Shown: piece by piece, positions 1 to 7,884 of the stretch
Numbering within the stretch: position 1 is the first letter of the stretch
How the letters are laid out: each line of letters begins with the position of its first letter
Assembly (NCBI RefSeq): GCF_015062905.1
Contig: NZ_SUTK01000004.1
Span: 16,200 to 80,199, forward strand
DNA length: 64,000 bases
Source: Methanobrevibacter thaueri
Lineage (GTDB): Archaea; Methanobacteriota; Methanobacteria; Methanobacteriales; Methanobacteriaceae
Reading direction: 5' to 3'
The notes under the pieces: generated by a model
Told to the model about the DNA's origin: nothing
The model's input: only the letters and a program-made list of their open reading frames with translations
The model's database searches: none
Position numbers and translations under genes: made by a program

Positions 1-744
1 AGACCTAAATACCTCATGATTGGAAGCAATGGATCTGACAGTGGTAAAACTTTCATTGTAACTGGTCTTGCCGGTGCCCTAAGAAAAAGAGGATATAAAG
101 TGGCCCTTTTAAAGGTAGGTCCCGATGTGCGTGACATTATTCCCGGACTTTACCTGACAAAAGGCAGGATGGAAGAGTTCGCATCAATAAAAATTGGTCA
201 CCTTGGCTGGAGCGACATCGAATCTACTGTCGCGAAACTCAACTCATCAGACTATGATATCGTGCTTATCGAGGGAGTAATGAGCGTGTTTACAGGACTA
301 CTTAACGAAAAGGTTCCGTTTTCAGCAGCGGAAATAGCCATGTCATCAAACATACCGATGATACTTGCTTCAGGCGTGAACAAGGGTGGAATAGAATCAG
401 CTGCCGTTGATTTGGTTTCACATGCGAACATGCTTGAAAAATTAGGAGTTTCAGTAGAAGCGATTCTTTTAAACAAAGTCTACAATGACGATATATTCGA
501 CCAAGTGGTGCCATACATCAAAAACAACACAAAGGTCGAAAACGTGTTGAAGCTTCCGAAACTAAAATCAGCCGACATGAGAGGATTCATTCCGGAAGTC
601 GAAATAAGATATGAGCTTTTCACCTCACATGCGATGGATCTGATTGAAAGCAACCTGGACATTGACCTGATAATCAGCATGGCCCGTGAAGTCGAGTTTG
701 AAAAAATCTACACATTCGATGAAATCAAAAGCAAGGTGGTTTGA
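1..744 (+). CDS. CbiA/CobQ-type P-loop NTPase domain protein, 5'-truncated by window edge
   Basis: The frame is open to base 1, so the start probably lies upstream; the first internal ATG is at 16. Near the N-terminus is a Walker A loop (GSNGSDSGKT), followed by the ALLKVGPD stretch and later VLIEGVMSVF and ILLNKV, the order seen in the N-terminal ATP-binding domain of cobyrinate a,c-diamide synthase and related dethiobiotin-synthetase-like amidoligases. The protein ends after this domain, so the usual C-terminal class I glutaminase domain is absent. It may bind ATP and work with a separate partner, or be a non-amidating relative; the substrate cannot be told. It overlaps the next gene by one base (TGATG), which indicates translational coupling. 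Family is seen; function is inference. Confidence 0.7.
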   Translation, partial: RPKYLMIGSNGSDSGKTFIVTGLAGALRKRGYKVALLKVGPDVRDIIPGLYLTKGRMEEFASIKIGHLGWSDIESTVAKLNSSDYDIVLIEGVMSVFTGLLNEKVPFSAAEIAMSSNIPMILASGVNKGGIESAAVDLVSHANMLEKLGVSVEAILLNKVYNDDIFDQVVPYIKNNTKVENVLKLPKLKSADMRGFIPEVEIRYELFTSHAMDLIESNLDIDLIISMAREVEFEKIYTFDEIKSKVV

Positions 745-1157
745 TGGCACTTAACCTGAGTCCTGAAACCGGCGTCAAGCTGACCAAAAAAGACCGTGCA
801 CACGTTTTAAAGAAAATGAAACAGGGCTGGAAGGCAACATGCCTGATACCCGATTATGTCTTTGATGAGGACGGCAACATTCAGATTGCAAGTGACAAAA
901 ACCGCAGAATCGTGAGAATCCTCAGTTTCAAGGATGACGGAATTCACATTGAAAATGCCCTGAAAAATAAAACTCTAAGAATTCCATGGAAAAAAATAGC
1001 TGCAATAAACAAATCAAAAGAAGTGAAAAATGGTTTGGAAATTAAAATGAGAGACGGAAGATACGTCTCATTCAGCATTTATAATTCCTACAAATATCAG
1101 CAAATAATGGAATTCATTGCCAATTATATAGCTAAAAAGTGCAGTGAAGCACCTTAA
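744..1157 (+). CDS. conserved hypothetical protein, possible PH-like fold
   Basis: The 137-residue protein starts at the ATG that overlaps the TGA of the preceding gene; a TTG three bases earlier is less likely. It has no signal peptide or membrane segment. Residues from about 50 to the end alternate short hydrophobic strands with charged turns (RRIVRILSFKDDGIHIEN, then a strand-rich stretch, then a final amphipathic helix). That pattern resembles small bacterial/archaeal PH- or GRAM-like domains, but no catalytic motif is visible. It is probably co-transcribed with the CbiA-type gene. It abuts convergent ribB with no intervening base, so transcription must end inside ribB. I do not recognise a specific family. 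Confidence 0.6.
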   Translation: MALNLSPETGVKLTKKDRAHVLKKMKQGWKATCLIPDYVFDEDGNIQIASDKNRRIVRILSFKDDGIHIENALKNKTLRIPWKKIAAINKSKEVKNGLEIKMRDGRYVSFSIYNSYKYQQIMEFIANYIAKKCSEAP

Positions 1158-1841
1158 CTATTCTTTTAAGTATTCGTTAATGATGTCTTCGCCTTTAAGT
1201 AAGACCAATCCGTTTTCTTCTGCGTATTTGCGAGCATCAGCAACTGATGTGGCCTGACCTGTTTCGCCATCCATCATTTCGCACACTACACAGACAGGAG
1301 TTACGCCTGCAAGCTCACATAATGCAAGACCGATTTCAGTGTGTCCTTGCCTGTTTTTGACAAGTCCTTCAGCTCCTCTTAAAAGACATACGTGACCAGG
1401 TGACCTGAATGTTGCACCGAACTCATCAAATCTTTCTTCTTTCATCATGATAGCCATTTCAGATATTGTCATTGCTCTGTCATGGTCTGTTACGCCTGTG
1501 AAAGATTTTCTGTGGTTTGCCCAAACTGAAAATGATGATCTTTCATCGTATGGAATGTCTGTTGGTGCAAGTTCTGCAAGTTCAGGATATTTTTCTGTAG
1601 CCGCTTTCATGATGTCCACCATAAACGGCAAATGAATTGCTTCACAGTAATCATCGTGTAAGCAGTTGCAGATTAAACCGCCTGCGTCATTTCTCATGGT
1701 TGCAATTGATTTAGGGGTTACAAATTCGGAAGCGATAATCATGTCGACTTCTCCTTCCCTGTCATCATCATCAAAAACTAGTACAAATTGACCGTTTCTT
1801 ATAGCTTCTAAAGCTTTATCTAAATTTGTTTCTTGATTCAT
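1158..1841 (-). CDS. ribB: 3,4-dihydroxy-2-butanone 4-phosphate synthase
   Basis: RibB converts ribulose 5-phosphate to 3,4-dihydroxy-2-butanone 4-phosphate plus formate, the four-carbon precursor of riboflavin. The 227-residue protein has the family's N-terminal acidic loop (FDDDDREGEVD, metal and substrate binding), the MRNDAGGLIC stretch, and the later RSPGHVCLL and GHTEIGLALCELAG motifs. It is a monofunctional RibB with no GTP cyclohydrolase II domain, as usual in archaea. An AGGAG-type ribosome site lies about 8 bases before the ATG. An FMN riboswitch stands directly upstream on the same strand, so expression should fall when FMN is plentiful. ribK lies further upstream, beyond the riboswitch. 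Confidence 0.97.
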   Translation of the reverse strand: MNQETNLDKALEAIRNGQFVLVFDDDDREGEVDMIIASEFVTPKSIATMRNDAGGLICNCLHDDYCEAIHLPFMVDIMKAATEKYPELAELAPTDIPYDERSSFSVWANHRKSFTGVTDHDRAMTISEMAIMMKEERFDEFGATFRSPGHVCLLRGAEGLVKNRQGHTEIGLALCELAGVTPVCVVCEMMDGETGQATSVADARKYAEENGLVLLKGEDIINEYLKE

Positions 1842-1897
1842 AGTAATATCTCCTTATATAACTAGAACCAGGGCTAAAAATAACTAAATAACTATTA

Positions 1898-2023
1898 TCT
1901 TCTCTTCCATCCGGACTGTCACCGTCGGTTTTGGAATCTCACCAAATCAACACGTCTTTGTGCTCGTGGACTTATTATATCAAAATCACCACCGGTGGGG
2001 AATTGCACCCCGCCCCGAGAACG
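1898..2023 (-). promoter_or_regulatory. FMN riboswitch (RFN element) controlling ribB
   Basis: Read on the minus strand, this 126-base segment carries the RFN core blocks in order: GGGGCGGGGTG with AATTCCCCACCGG, then AGTCCACGAGC, then GATTTGGTGAGATTCCAAA, then ACCGACGGTGACAGTC and CCGGATGGAAGAGAA. The P1 helix is closed by TTCTC near 2019-2023 pairing with GAGAA near 1900-1906. These match the conserved FMN aptamer almost base for base. The element sits between ribK and ribB, about 55 bases before the ribB ATG. I could not define the expression platform: no clear hairpin sequesters the ribB ribosome site, and no strong terminator stem is evident. Confidence 0.95.
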
Positions 2024-2065
2024 TATTAAAAAATATATTCGTTATGTATAAAATACTTTATGGTA

Positions 2066-2440
2066 TCAAAATTCTAAAGATACGATATCGCCGTCTTCAA
2101 TGCCAAGCTCGTCCCTCAATGCAATCTCGGCAATGAACTCCAGATAGTTCACGTCATGAACGGTTTTGGCAGGAAAAACTATTGCCCCTTTAACTTCATC
2201 ATTTAAGACAGCTTCAATGTACTTTACAGCCCCGAATCCTTCATCAGGCTTGATTATGTTTTGACAGTTATCCTTGATTTCATTGATTTCATCCAGATAC
2301 TCGTCGCTTACAACAACATTCAATGTTCCGGGATATGGAACGAAACCCAAATTTTTCCTGAACTCGTTTGAGTAGAATTCCTGTGACATGAAAAATGAGC
2401 CTTTACCCAAACCTGTCTTAACTTCACCTTCAATTTTCAT
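2066..2440 (-). CDS. ribK: archaeal CTP-dependent riboflavin kinase
   Basis: RibK phosphorylates riboflavin to FMN using CTP rather than ATP, an archaeal replacement for the bacterial flavokinase. The 124-residue protein shows the family pattern: EVKTGLGKGSFFMSQEFY at the start, FVPYPGTLNV around residue 34, and a C-terminal strand rich in acidic residues. Its length fits the stand-alone kinase, without the winged-helix domain found in some homologues. A GAGGTTAT ribosome site lies just before the ATG. It is transcribed toward the FMN riboswitch and ribB, so its own transcript may run into the riboswitch; it is divergent from tfrA. Confidence 0.93.
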   Translation of the reverse strand: MKIEGEVKTGLGKGSFFMSQEFYSNEFRKNLGFVPYPGTLNVVVSDEYLDEINEIKDNCQNIIKPDEGFGAVKYIEAVLNDEVKGAIVFPAKTVHDVNYLEFIAEIALRDELGIEDGDIVSLEF

Positions 2441-2651
2441 GAAATAACCTCTAATTAAATGATATCAAATTAAATAAGTGTCAAAATTTTAAACTATATT
2501 TTCAATTTAATCAAACAATCAAAGAAATGTTTTAAATTTAACTTAAGAAATATAGATTCATCACTATAAATTTAATTTTTTTTGATTAATAAATATTTTT
2601 AACGATGAAAAATATAGTAATAATATAATAAAATTTTACAGGGTAATTGAA

Positions 2652-4295
2652 ATGGAAATAAAAACTATCTCTACAGATGTGTTAATCATTGGATCTGGAG
2701 GAGCAGGTTCAAGAGCAGCTATCGAAGTTGATGATGCAGGTCTAAAAGCACTCATCGTGTCAAAAGGATTATCATTCAGGTCAGGCTGTACCGGAATGGC
2801 AGAAGGAGGATACAATGCAGTATTCAAGACCGTCGACAAGGATGATTCAATAGACGCTCACTTTAACGACACTCTAAAAGGTGGAAGCTATCTCAACGAC
2901 AAGAAACTGGTTGAAATACTCGTCAATGAGTCACCAAAAAGATTGATTGACCTTGAAAACTATGGCGCACTGTTCGACAGGCAAGAGTCTGGTGAAATAG
3001 ACCAGAGACCATTCGGAGGACAGAGCTTCAGAAGAACCTGCTATCAAGGGGACAGGACAGGCGCAGAGCTGTTGAATGCTCTTAAAGAGGAAATCATCAA
3101 AAGAGATATCGAATGCATCGAAGAGGTAATGATTACCTCCTTCGTAACTGACGGCAATCAGGTTATAGGTGCAACCGGCCTAAACCTGAAAGATTCAAGC
3201 CTCATATACTTCAAGGCAAAAGCGACCATCCTTGCAAGCGGAGGAGCCGGACAACTATACCCTGTAACATCCAATACCTTCCAAAAGAATGGAGACGGAT
3301 ATGCAATTTCTTACCGTGCCGGAGCAAACCTGGTTGACATGGAACAGGTCCAGTTCCACCCGACAGGAATGGTTGCGCCCGAATCCAAAAAGGGAGTCCT
3401 TGTAACTGAAGCCGTTAGGGCAGAAGGCGGAAAGCTGATAAACAGCGAAGGCGAAAGGTTCATGAGCAAATACGCACCTGAAAAAATGGAGCTTGCCACA
3501 CGTGATGTCGTTGCAAGATCAATCTATCAGGAAATAATCGAAGGAAGAGGAACAGAAAACGGCGGAGTATATCTGGACATTTCACACCTGGATGACGATT
3601 ATATAGACGAAAAGCTCGAAACCATGGTCCTGCAGTTTGAAAATGTTGGAGTGGACATCAAGCACGGTCCTATAGAAGTGGCACCGACTGCTCACCACTT
3701 TATGGGCGGGCTGAAAATAAACACTGACGCATCAAGTTCCCTGGATAACCTGTTTGGAGCCGGAGAAGTCTGTGGAGGAGTCCATGGAGCAAACCGTTTG
3801 GGCGGTAATGCGCTGGCTGATACTCAGGTGTTCGGTAAGATTGCCGGTGTTAGCGCATCAAAGGCCGCAAAGGAAAGTGAACTCAAGACAAATGATGAAA
3901 TGGTTCAAGAAGAGGCATCAAGAATTGAAGGCCTGATTAAAAAAGGCTCCATCAAACCTAAAGAATTCAAAAACAGAATCAAAAGCCTGATGTGGGAAAA
4001 GGTTGCAATAGTCCGTGAAGAAAAGACCCTGAACGAGGCATTGGGACAACTTCAGGAAATGCAGAAGGAGCTCGTTAACCTTGATGTCAGCGACAAAAAA
4101 CAATACAACACCGATTTGGTGACTGCTCTTGAAGTAATAAACATGCTTGAAATCTGTATCCTGACTGTTAAATCAGCAATCATACGCAGAGAAAGTCGTG
4201 GAGCACATTTCAGAAGCGATTTCCCTGAAACTAAAGATGAATGGAAAAAGAGTATAATAATAAATAAAAATAAAATAGAATTTGAAGCTAGATAG
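2652..4295 (+). CDS. tfrA: thiol:fumarate reductase flavoprotein subunit A
   Basis: This belongs to the fumarate reductase/succinate dehydrogenase flavoprotein family. In Methanobacteriales the soluble TfrAB complex reduces fumarate with coenzymes M and B, giving succinate and the heterodisulfide. The 547-residue protein has an N-terminal FAD dinucleotide motif (IIGSGGAGSRAA), the covalent-FAD/active-site style segment FRSGCTGMAEGGYN, QFHPTGM near residue 235, HHFMGG near 347 and the GANRLGGNALAD block near 380. Length matches TfrA. TfrB (the iron-sulfur/CCG subunit) is not adjacent, as is usual in this order. Its last 8 bases overlap the end of the convergent deaminase gene. A 210-base AT-rich divergent promoter region lies between it and ribK. 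Confidence 0.88.
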   Translation: MEIKTISTDVLIIGSGGAGSRAAIEVDDAGLKALIVSKGLSFRSGCTGMAEGGYNAVFKTVDKDDSIDAHFNDTLKGGSYLNDKKLVEILVNESPKRLIDLENYGALFDRQESGEIDQRPFGGQSFRRTCYQGDRTGAELLNALKEEIIKRDIECIEEVMITSFVTDGNQVIGATGLNLKDSSLIYFKAKATILASGGAGQLYPVTSNTFQKNGDGYAISYRAGANLVDMEQVQFHPTGMVAPESKKGVLVTEAVRAEGGKLINSEGERFMSKYAPEKMELATRDVVARSIYQEIIEGRGTENGGVYLDISHLDDDYIDEKLETMVLQFENVGVDIKHGPIEVAPTAHHFMGGLKINTDASSSLDNLFGAGEVCGGVHGANRLGGNALADTQVFGKIAGVSASKAAKESELKTNDEMVQEEASRIEGLIKKGSIKPKEFKNRIKSLMWEKVAIVREEKTLNEALGQLQEMQKELVNLDVSDKKQYNTDLVTALEVINMLEICILTVKSAIIRRESRGAHFRSDFPETKDEWKKSIIINKNKIEFEAR

Positions 4296-5589
4296 CTTCT
4301 TTTAATTCTTTTATTGCCTGTCTGGCTCTAGCATAAATTTCATCTTCATCAAGAGTGGTTAATTTCTTATTTTCCATCAATATTTTACCGTTGCAAATAG
4401 TGGTATCGACATTTGAACCGTTTGCTGAGTAAACTACATTTGAAGATAAAGATGAACTGTCCGGAGTCATGTTGGCGTTATTTGTGTCAATTAAAATAAT
4501 ATCCGCTTTTTTACCGACTTCAATAGAACCAATCTCATCACTCAAGCCTAATGTTTCAGCTCCTTTTATGGTAGCCATTTCAATGGCTTCGTCGGAAGTT
4601 AAAACCTTAGGGTCTAAAGTTGAAACCTTTTGAAGCAGGCTGGCGGTTTTCAGCTCTTCAATCAAATCCAAATTATTGTTTGAAGAAGCTCCATCAGTAC
4701 CGATGGATACACAAATATCATTATCAATCAGTTTGGAAACAGGAGAGATACCTGAAGCCAGTTTCATGTTACTGCATGGATTGTGTGATACCTTAACGCC
4801 GTGCCTTTTGATTATTTCAATTTCATCATCACTTAACCATACACAGTGTGCAGCAACAACATCAGGACCTAAAAATCCGATCTTTTCCAAATATTCAAAT
4901 GGCCTTAGGCCTTTTTCATCAAGACTGTCATTGATTTCCTTTTGGGTTTCTGAAACATGTATGTGAATTCCAATGTTATGTTCATCAGCCAATTCACGTA
5001 CCTTAATCAGGAGTTCCTCGGAAGCGGTATATGGTGAGTGGGGACCGAAAAATACCTTAATCCTTCCGTCTGCCATTCCATTGCAGGCTTCATATAATGT
5101 CATGTTTTCCTTGATTTCGGCTTCCCTTCTTTCGGCATCGCCAAAGTCTATCATTCCATATGACAGGACGGCCCTTATCCCTGCATCTTCAACTGCACGG
5201 GCAACATCCTCCATGTAGAAGTACATGTCGGAAAATGTTGTTGTTCCTGACTTGATAAGCTCGACTGCTCCCAAAAGAGCTCCAATATAGCAATAATCTC
5301 CATTGAGATTTGCTTCCATCGGCCAGATATGATCGTTCAGCCAACTGTCGAGGCTCAAATCATCGGCAAGGCCTCTGAATAATGTCATTGATAAGTGAGT
5401 GTGAGTATTGATTAATCCCGGAAGTAGTATTTTACCTTCCGCATCGATTATCTTATCGACATTGCTGTCGTCGATTTCATCGGCGATTTCAGCTATTAAA
5501 TCATCTTTAATTAATAAGGATTGCTTTTTGTTTTCAAAATTATTTGGGTTTAAAATTAATGCGTTTTTAATCAAAATAGTATTATTCAT
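4288..5589 (-). CDS. dadD: 5'-deoxyadenosine / MTA / SAH deaminase (amidohydrolase)
   Basis: The 433-residue protein is an amidohydrolase-superfamily TIM-barrel deaminase. Metal-binding motifs are visible in order: INTHTHLSM (HxH), HIHVSETQKE, AAHCVWL and IGTDGASSNNN. In methanogens this family deaminates 5'-deoxyadenosine and also methylthioadenosine and S-adenosylhomocysteine, feeding the salvage of nucleosides released by radical SAM and methyltransferase enzymes. The ribosome site AAGGTG precedes the ATG, immediately after the T-tract that probably ends the histone transcript upstream. The 3' end overlaps tfrA by 8 bases. The exact preferred substrate cannot be decided from sequence. Confidence 0.9.
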   Translation of the reverse strand: MNNTILIKNALILNPNNFENKKQSLLIKDDLIAEIADEIDDSNVDKIIDAEGKILLPGLINTHTHLSMTLFRGLADDLSLDSWLNDHIWPMEANLNGDYCYIGALLGAVELIKSGTTTFSDMYFYMEDVARAVEDAGIRAVLSYGMIDFGDAERREAEIKENMTLYEACNGMADGRIKVFFGPHSPYTASEELLIKVRELADEHNIGIHIHVSETQKEINDSLDEKGLRPFEYLEKIGFLGPDVVAAHCVWLSDDEIEIIKRHGVKVSHNPCSNMKLASGISPVSKLIDNDICVSIGTDGASSNNNLDLIEELKTASLLQKVSTLDPKVLTSDEAIEMATIKGAETLGLSDEIGSIEVGKKADIILIDTNNANMTPDSSSLSSNVVYSANGSNVDTTICNGKILMENKKLTTLDEDEIYARARQAIKELKEAI

Positions 5590-5600
5590 GATAACACCTT

Positions 5601-5619
5601 AAAAAAAAAATAAAAAAAA
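5601..5619 (-). terminator. T-rich terminator after the histone gene
   Basis: On the minus strand, two runs of T (8 and 10 long, split by one A) follow the histone stop by about 17 bases and end just before the dadD ribosome site. Uridine tracts of this kind are the usual archaeal terminators. It would limit read-through from the strongly expressed histone gene into dadD. Confidence 0.6.
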
Positions 5620-5635
5620 GTTAGCTAAAAACAAT

Positions 5636-5842
5636 TTATAAGTTTTTGATAGCTAATTTAATATCATCTGCTTTAACAGTTTTACGTTTTGCGATTTTAG
5701 CAACATTGTTTGCTTCTTTAGCAACATCACGAGCTACTTCTTCTAAGTATTCAGCTAATGCAGCTTTTGCATCTTCGCTAACTCTTTCTGCACCAGATTC
5801 TTTAATGATCCTTGCGATAGGAGCTTTTGGTATTTCAGACAT
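5636..5842 (-). CDS. archaeal histone (HMf type)
   Basis: A 68-residue histone-fold protein that wraps DNA into tetrameric or longer nucleosome-like particles. It has the family's IPKAPIARIIK opening, the ERVSEDAKAAL helix and the closing KAKRKTVKADD-like stretch (here AKRKTVKADDIKLAI), and no tail. A GTG three codons upstream would give a longer product, but it lies inside the ribosome site GAGGTGA, so the ATG at 5842 is the start. An 11-base inverted repeat lies about 30 bases upstream in the leader. A T-rich terminator follows. It is a single-gene unit, consistent with high expression. Confidence 0.96.
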   Translation of the reverse strand: MSEIPKAPIARIIKESGAERVSEDAKAALAEYLEEVARDVAKEANNVAKIAKRKTVKADDIKLAIKNL

Positions 5843-5870
5843 AATTTTCACCTCACATAAATTCTGTTAA

Positions 5871-5899
5871 AACTTATTATTATCAACAAATAATAAGTT
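5871..5899 (-). promoter_or_regulatory. inverted repeat in histone 5' leader or promoter
   Basis: Arms AACTTATTATT (5871-5881) and AATAATAAGTT (5889-5899) are perfectly complementary around a 7-base spacer. The repeat lies about 30 bases upstream of the histone ATG. A TATA-like AT stretch is further upstream near 5930, so the repeat should fall at the start of the transcript or at the transcription start. It could be a leader hairpin or a dimeric operator; nothing distinguishes these. Confidence 0.5.
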
Positions 5900-6083
5900 A
5901 AATAAGATATTTTCTATCTTAATATTTAAATATTTCGCTAAATCATGCCATATTTGAAAAATGAAAAATAAGAATTTCCAAATTTTCAAAAATAATAGTA
6001 TTAATATTCATATTAATTAATAAAAGATTATAAATAACAATATTTTAAATATATTATCAGACAAAAAAATTTGAGAAGATATA

Positions 6084-6944
6084 ATGAAAATAAAAATTGC
6101 GGTTCCATCAAAAGGAAGAATTAGCGAACCATCAATAAACATCCTGGAAAAAGCAGGGCTTGGATTAATCGATAAAAGCAATCGTAAACTAATTTCCAAA
6201 ACATTCAACGAAAATATCGAAGTGATGTTTGCAAGAGCATCCGATATTCCTGAATTTGTCAATGACGGTGTGGCAGATGTCGGAATAACCGGTGTGGACC
6301 TGATTAAAGAAAACGAAGCGGATGTTCATGAACTTCTTGACCTGAGATTTGGACAGACAAAACTGGTCCTGGCGGCTCCCGAAGAATCAAACATCAATTC
6401 AGTCAATGACATTACAGATGATATGAAGGTAGCTACCGAATTTCCGGTGTTAACAAGAAAATACTTGCAGGAAAATGGATTGAACTTGAAAATCGTTAAG
6501 TTAAGCGGATCCACTGAAGCCGCTCCATTTATAGGTATTGCAGACTTAATAACCGACCTTACAAGTACAGGAACCACACTCAAAATGAATCATTTGGAAA
6601 TCATTGATGTCATATTGGAAAGCTCAATCAAACTCATCGCAAATCATGACAGCCTAAAAGACAAAAAGGAATTAATTGAAGCCGTAAGTACAAGCATAAA
6701 AGGTGTGCTTGATGCCGACAGGAAAAAGCTGATTATGATGAACGTTGATGAAAGCGACTTGGATAAAGTAAAAGAAGTGATGCCATCAATGGGCGGTCTT
6801 ACAATATCTGAAGTATTATCCGAAAAGAAAACCGTTGCCGCACAAGCGGTGATTGATGAAAAAGAAGTTTTTGAACTTGTAAATGATTTAAGAAATGCAG
6901 GTGCCCGTGATATCCTGGTTGTGCCAATCGAAAGAATAATTTAA
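6084..6944 (+). CDS. hisG: ATP phosphoribosyltransferase, long form
   Basis: HisG catalyses the first step of histidine synthesis, joining ATP and PRPP. The 286-residue length and a C-terminal ferredoxin-like regulatory domain (from about residue 210, ending RDILVVPIERII) identify the long, histidine-inhibited form that needs no HisZ. Family motifs include the AVPSKGRISEPS opening, the DVGITGVDLI periplasmic-binding-like segment, and the PRPP-binding LTSTGTTLKMN. It is not in a his operon here. It is followed within a few bases by pyrB, probably on one transcript. An AT-rich 240-base region shared with the histone promoter lies upstream. Confidence 0.96.
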   Translation: MKIKIAVPSKGRISEPSINILEKAGLGLIDKSNRKLISKTFNENIEVMFARASDIPEFVNDGVADVGITGVDLIKENEADVHELLDLRFGQTKLVLAAPEESNINSVNDITDDMKVATEFPVLTRKYLQENGLNLKIVKLSGSTEAAPFIGIADLITDLTSTGTTLKMNHLEIIDVILESSIKLIANHDSLKDKKELIEAVSTSIKGVLDADRKKLIMMNVDESDLDKVKEVMPSMGGLTISEVLSEKKTVAAQAVIDEKEVFELVNDLRNAGARDILVVPIERII

Positions 6945-6948
6945 AAAG

Positions 6949-7884
6949 GTGGTTAAAATTTTCAAACTAAAAAACATTATTTCAATTAAAGACTTTGAAA
7001 GAGAGGATATTGAATATCTTCTTGATGAGGCCTCAAAATTAGAAGATATTGCCCAATCTAAAGCAGTATCAGAAGAATTAAAAGGAAAAATTCTAGGTTT
7101 AATGTTTTTTGAACCATCAACAAGAACAAGAATATCCTTTGAAACAGCAATGAAACGTTTCAACGGACAATGCATTGGATTTGCAAGCAGCGGATCCAGT
7201 TCCGTTTCAAAAGGTGAAAGCATTGCAGATACCGCAAAAATGTTTGAAGGATACAGCGACGCGCTTGTAATCAGACACGAGCTTGAAGGAGTGTCAAAAT
7301 TCATATCAGATATAGTTGATGTTCCGGTTATCAATGCAGGTGACGGTGCTGGCCAGCATCCTACACAGACACTGCTTGATTTATACACCATAAGAAATGA
7401 AATCGGGTCAATCGACAATTTGAATATCGCCCTTATCGGAGATTTGAAATTTGGCCGTACAGTACATTCACTTGCCCAGGCCCTTACCTTATTCAATAAT
7501 GTTAAAATTTACCTGGTATCCCCTAAGGAGCTCAGAATGCCCCAAGAGATTCTACACGATTTAAATAAAACAAACGTTGAGTATGTGGAAGTCGATAACA
7601 TTGAGGACATCATAGATGATGTTGACGTATTATATGTAACCAGAATACAAAAAGAGCGTTTCGTTGACATTAACGACTATTTGAAAATAAAAGGATCATA
7701 TATCATCAATAAAAAAATGTTGGAAGGCAAGGATTTGATTGTAATGCATCCACTGCCTAGAATAGATGAAATCGCCGGTGATGTTGACGATACCAAATAC
7801 AACAAATATTTCAAACAGGCAGCAAATGCGGTGCCGGTCAGGATGGCGATTTTAAAAACTTTAATTAAAAACAACCCTAAATAG
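6949..7884 (+). CDS. pyrB: aspartate carbamoyltransferase catalytic subunit
   Basis: PyrB condenses carbamoyl phosphate and aspartate in pyrimidine synthesis. The protein of about 310 residues has FEPSTRTRISFE (carbamoyl-phosphate loop, near residue 54), SVSKGES (the mobile loop Ser/Lys), GQHPTQTLLDL and MHPLPR. The regulatory subunit gene pyrI is not adjacent. The start is uncertain. The GTG at 6949 lies within the best ribosome-site match (AAAGGTGG) and has no site of its own, while the ATT at 6958 is correctly spaced from it. The true protein may therefore begin at an ATT codon with FKLKNIIS. The 3' end overlaps cdc6 by 8 bases. Confidence 0.95.
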   Translation: MVKIFKLKNIISIKDFEREDIEYLLDEASKLEDIAQSKAVSEELKGKILGLMFFEPSTRTRISFETAMKRFNGQCIGFASSGSSSVSKGESIADTAKMFEGYSDALVIRHELEGVSKFISDIVDVPVINAGDGAGQHPTQTLLDLYTIRNEIGSIDNLNIALIGDLKFGRTVHSLAQALTLFNNVKIYLVSPKELRMPQEILHDLNKTNVEYVEVDNIEDIIDDVDVLYVTRIQKERFVDINDYLKIKGSYIINKKMLEGKDLIVMHPLPRIDEIAGDVDDTKYNKYFKQAANAVPVRMAILKTLIKNNPK

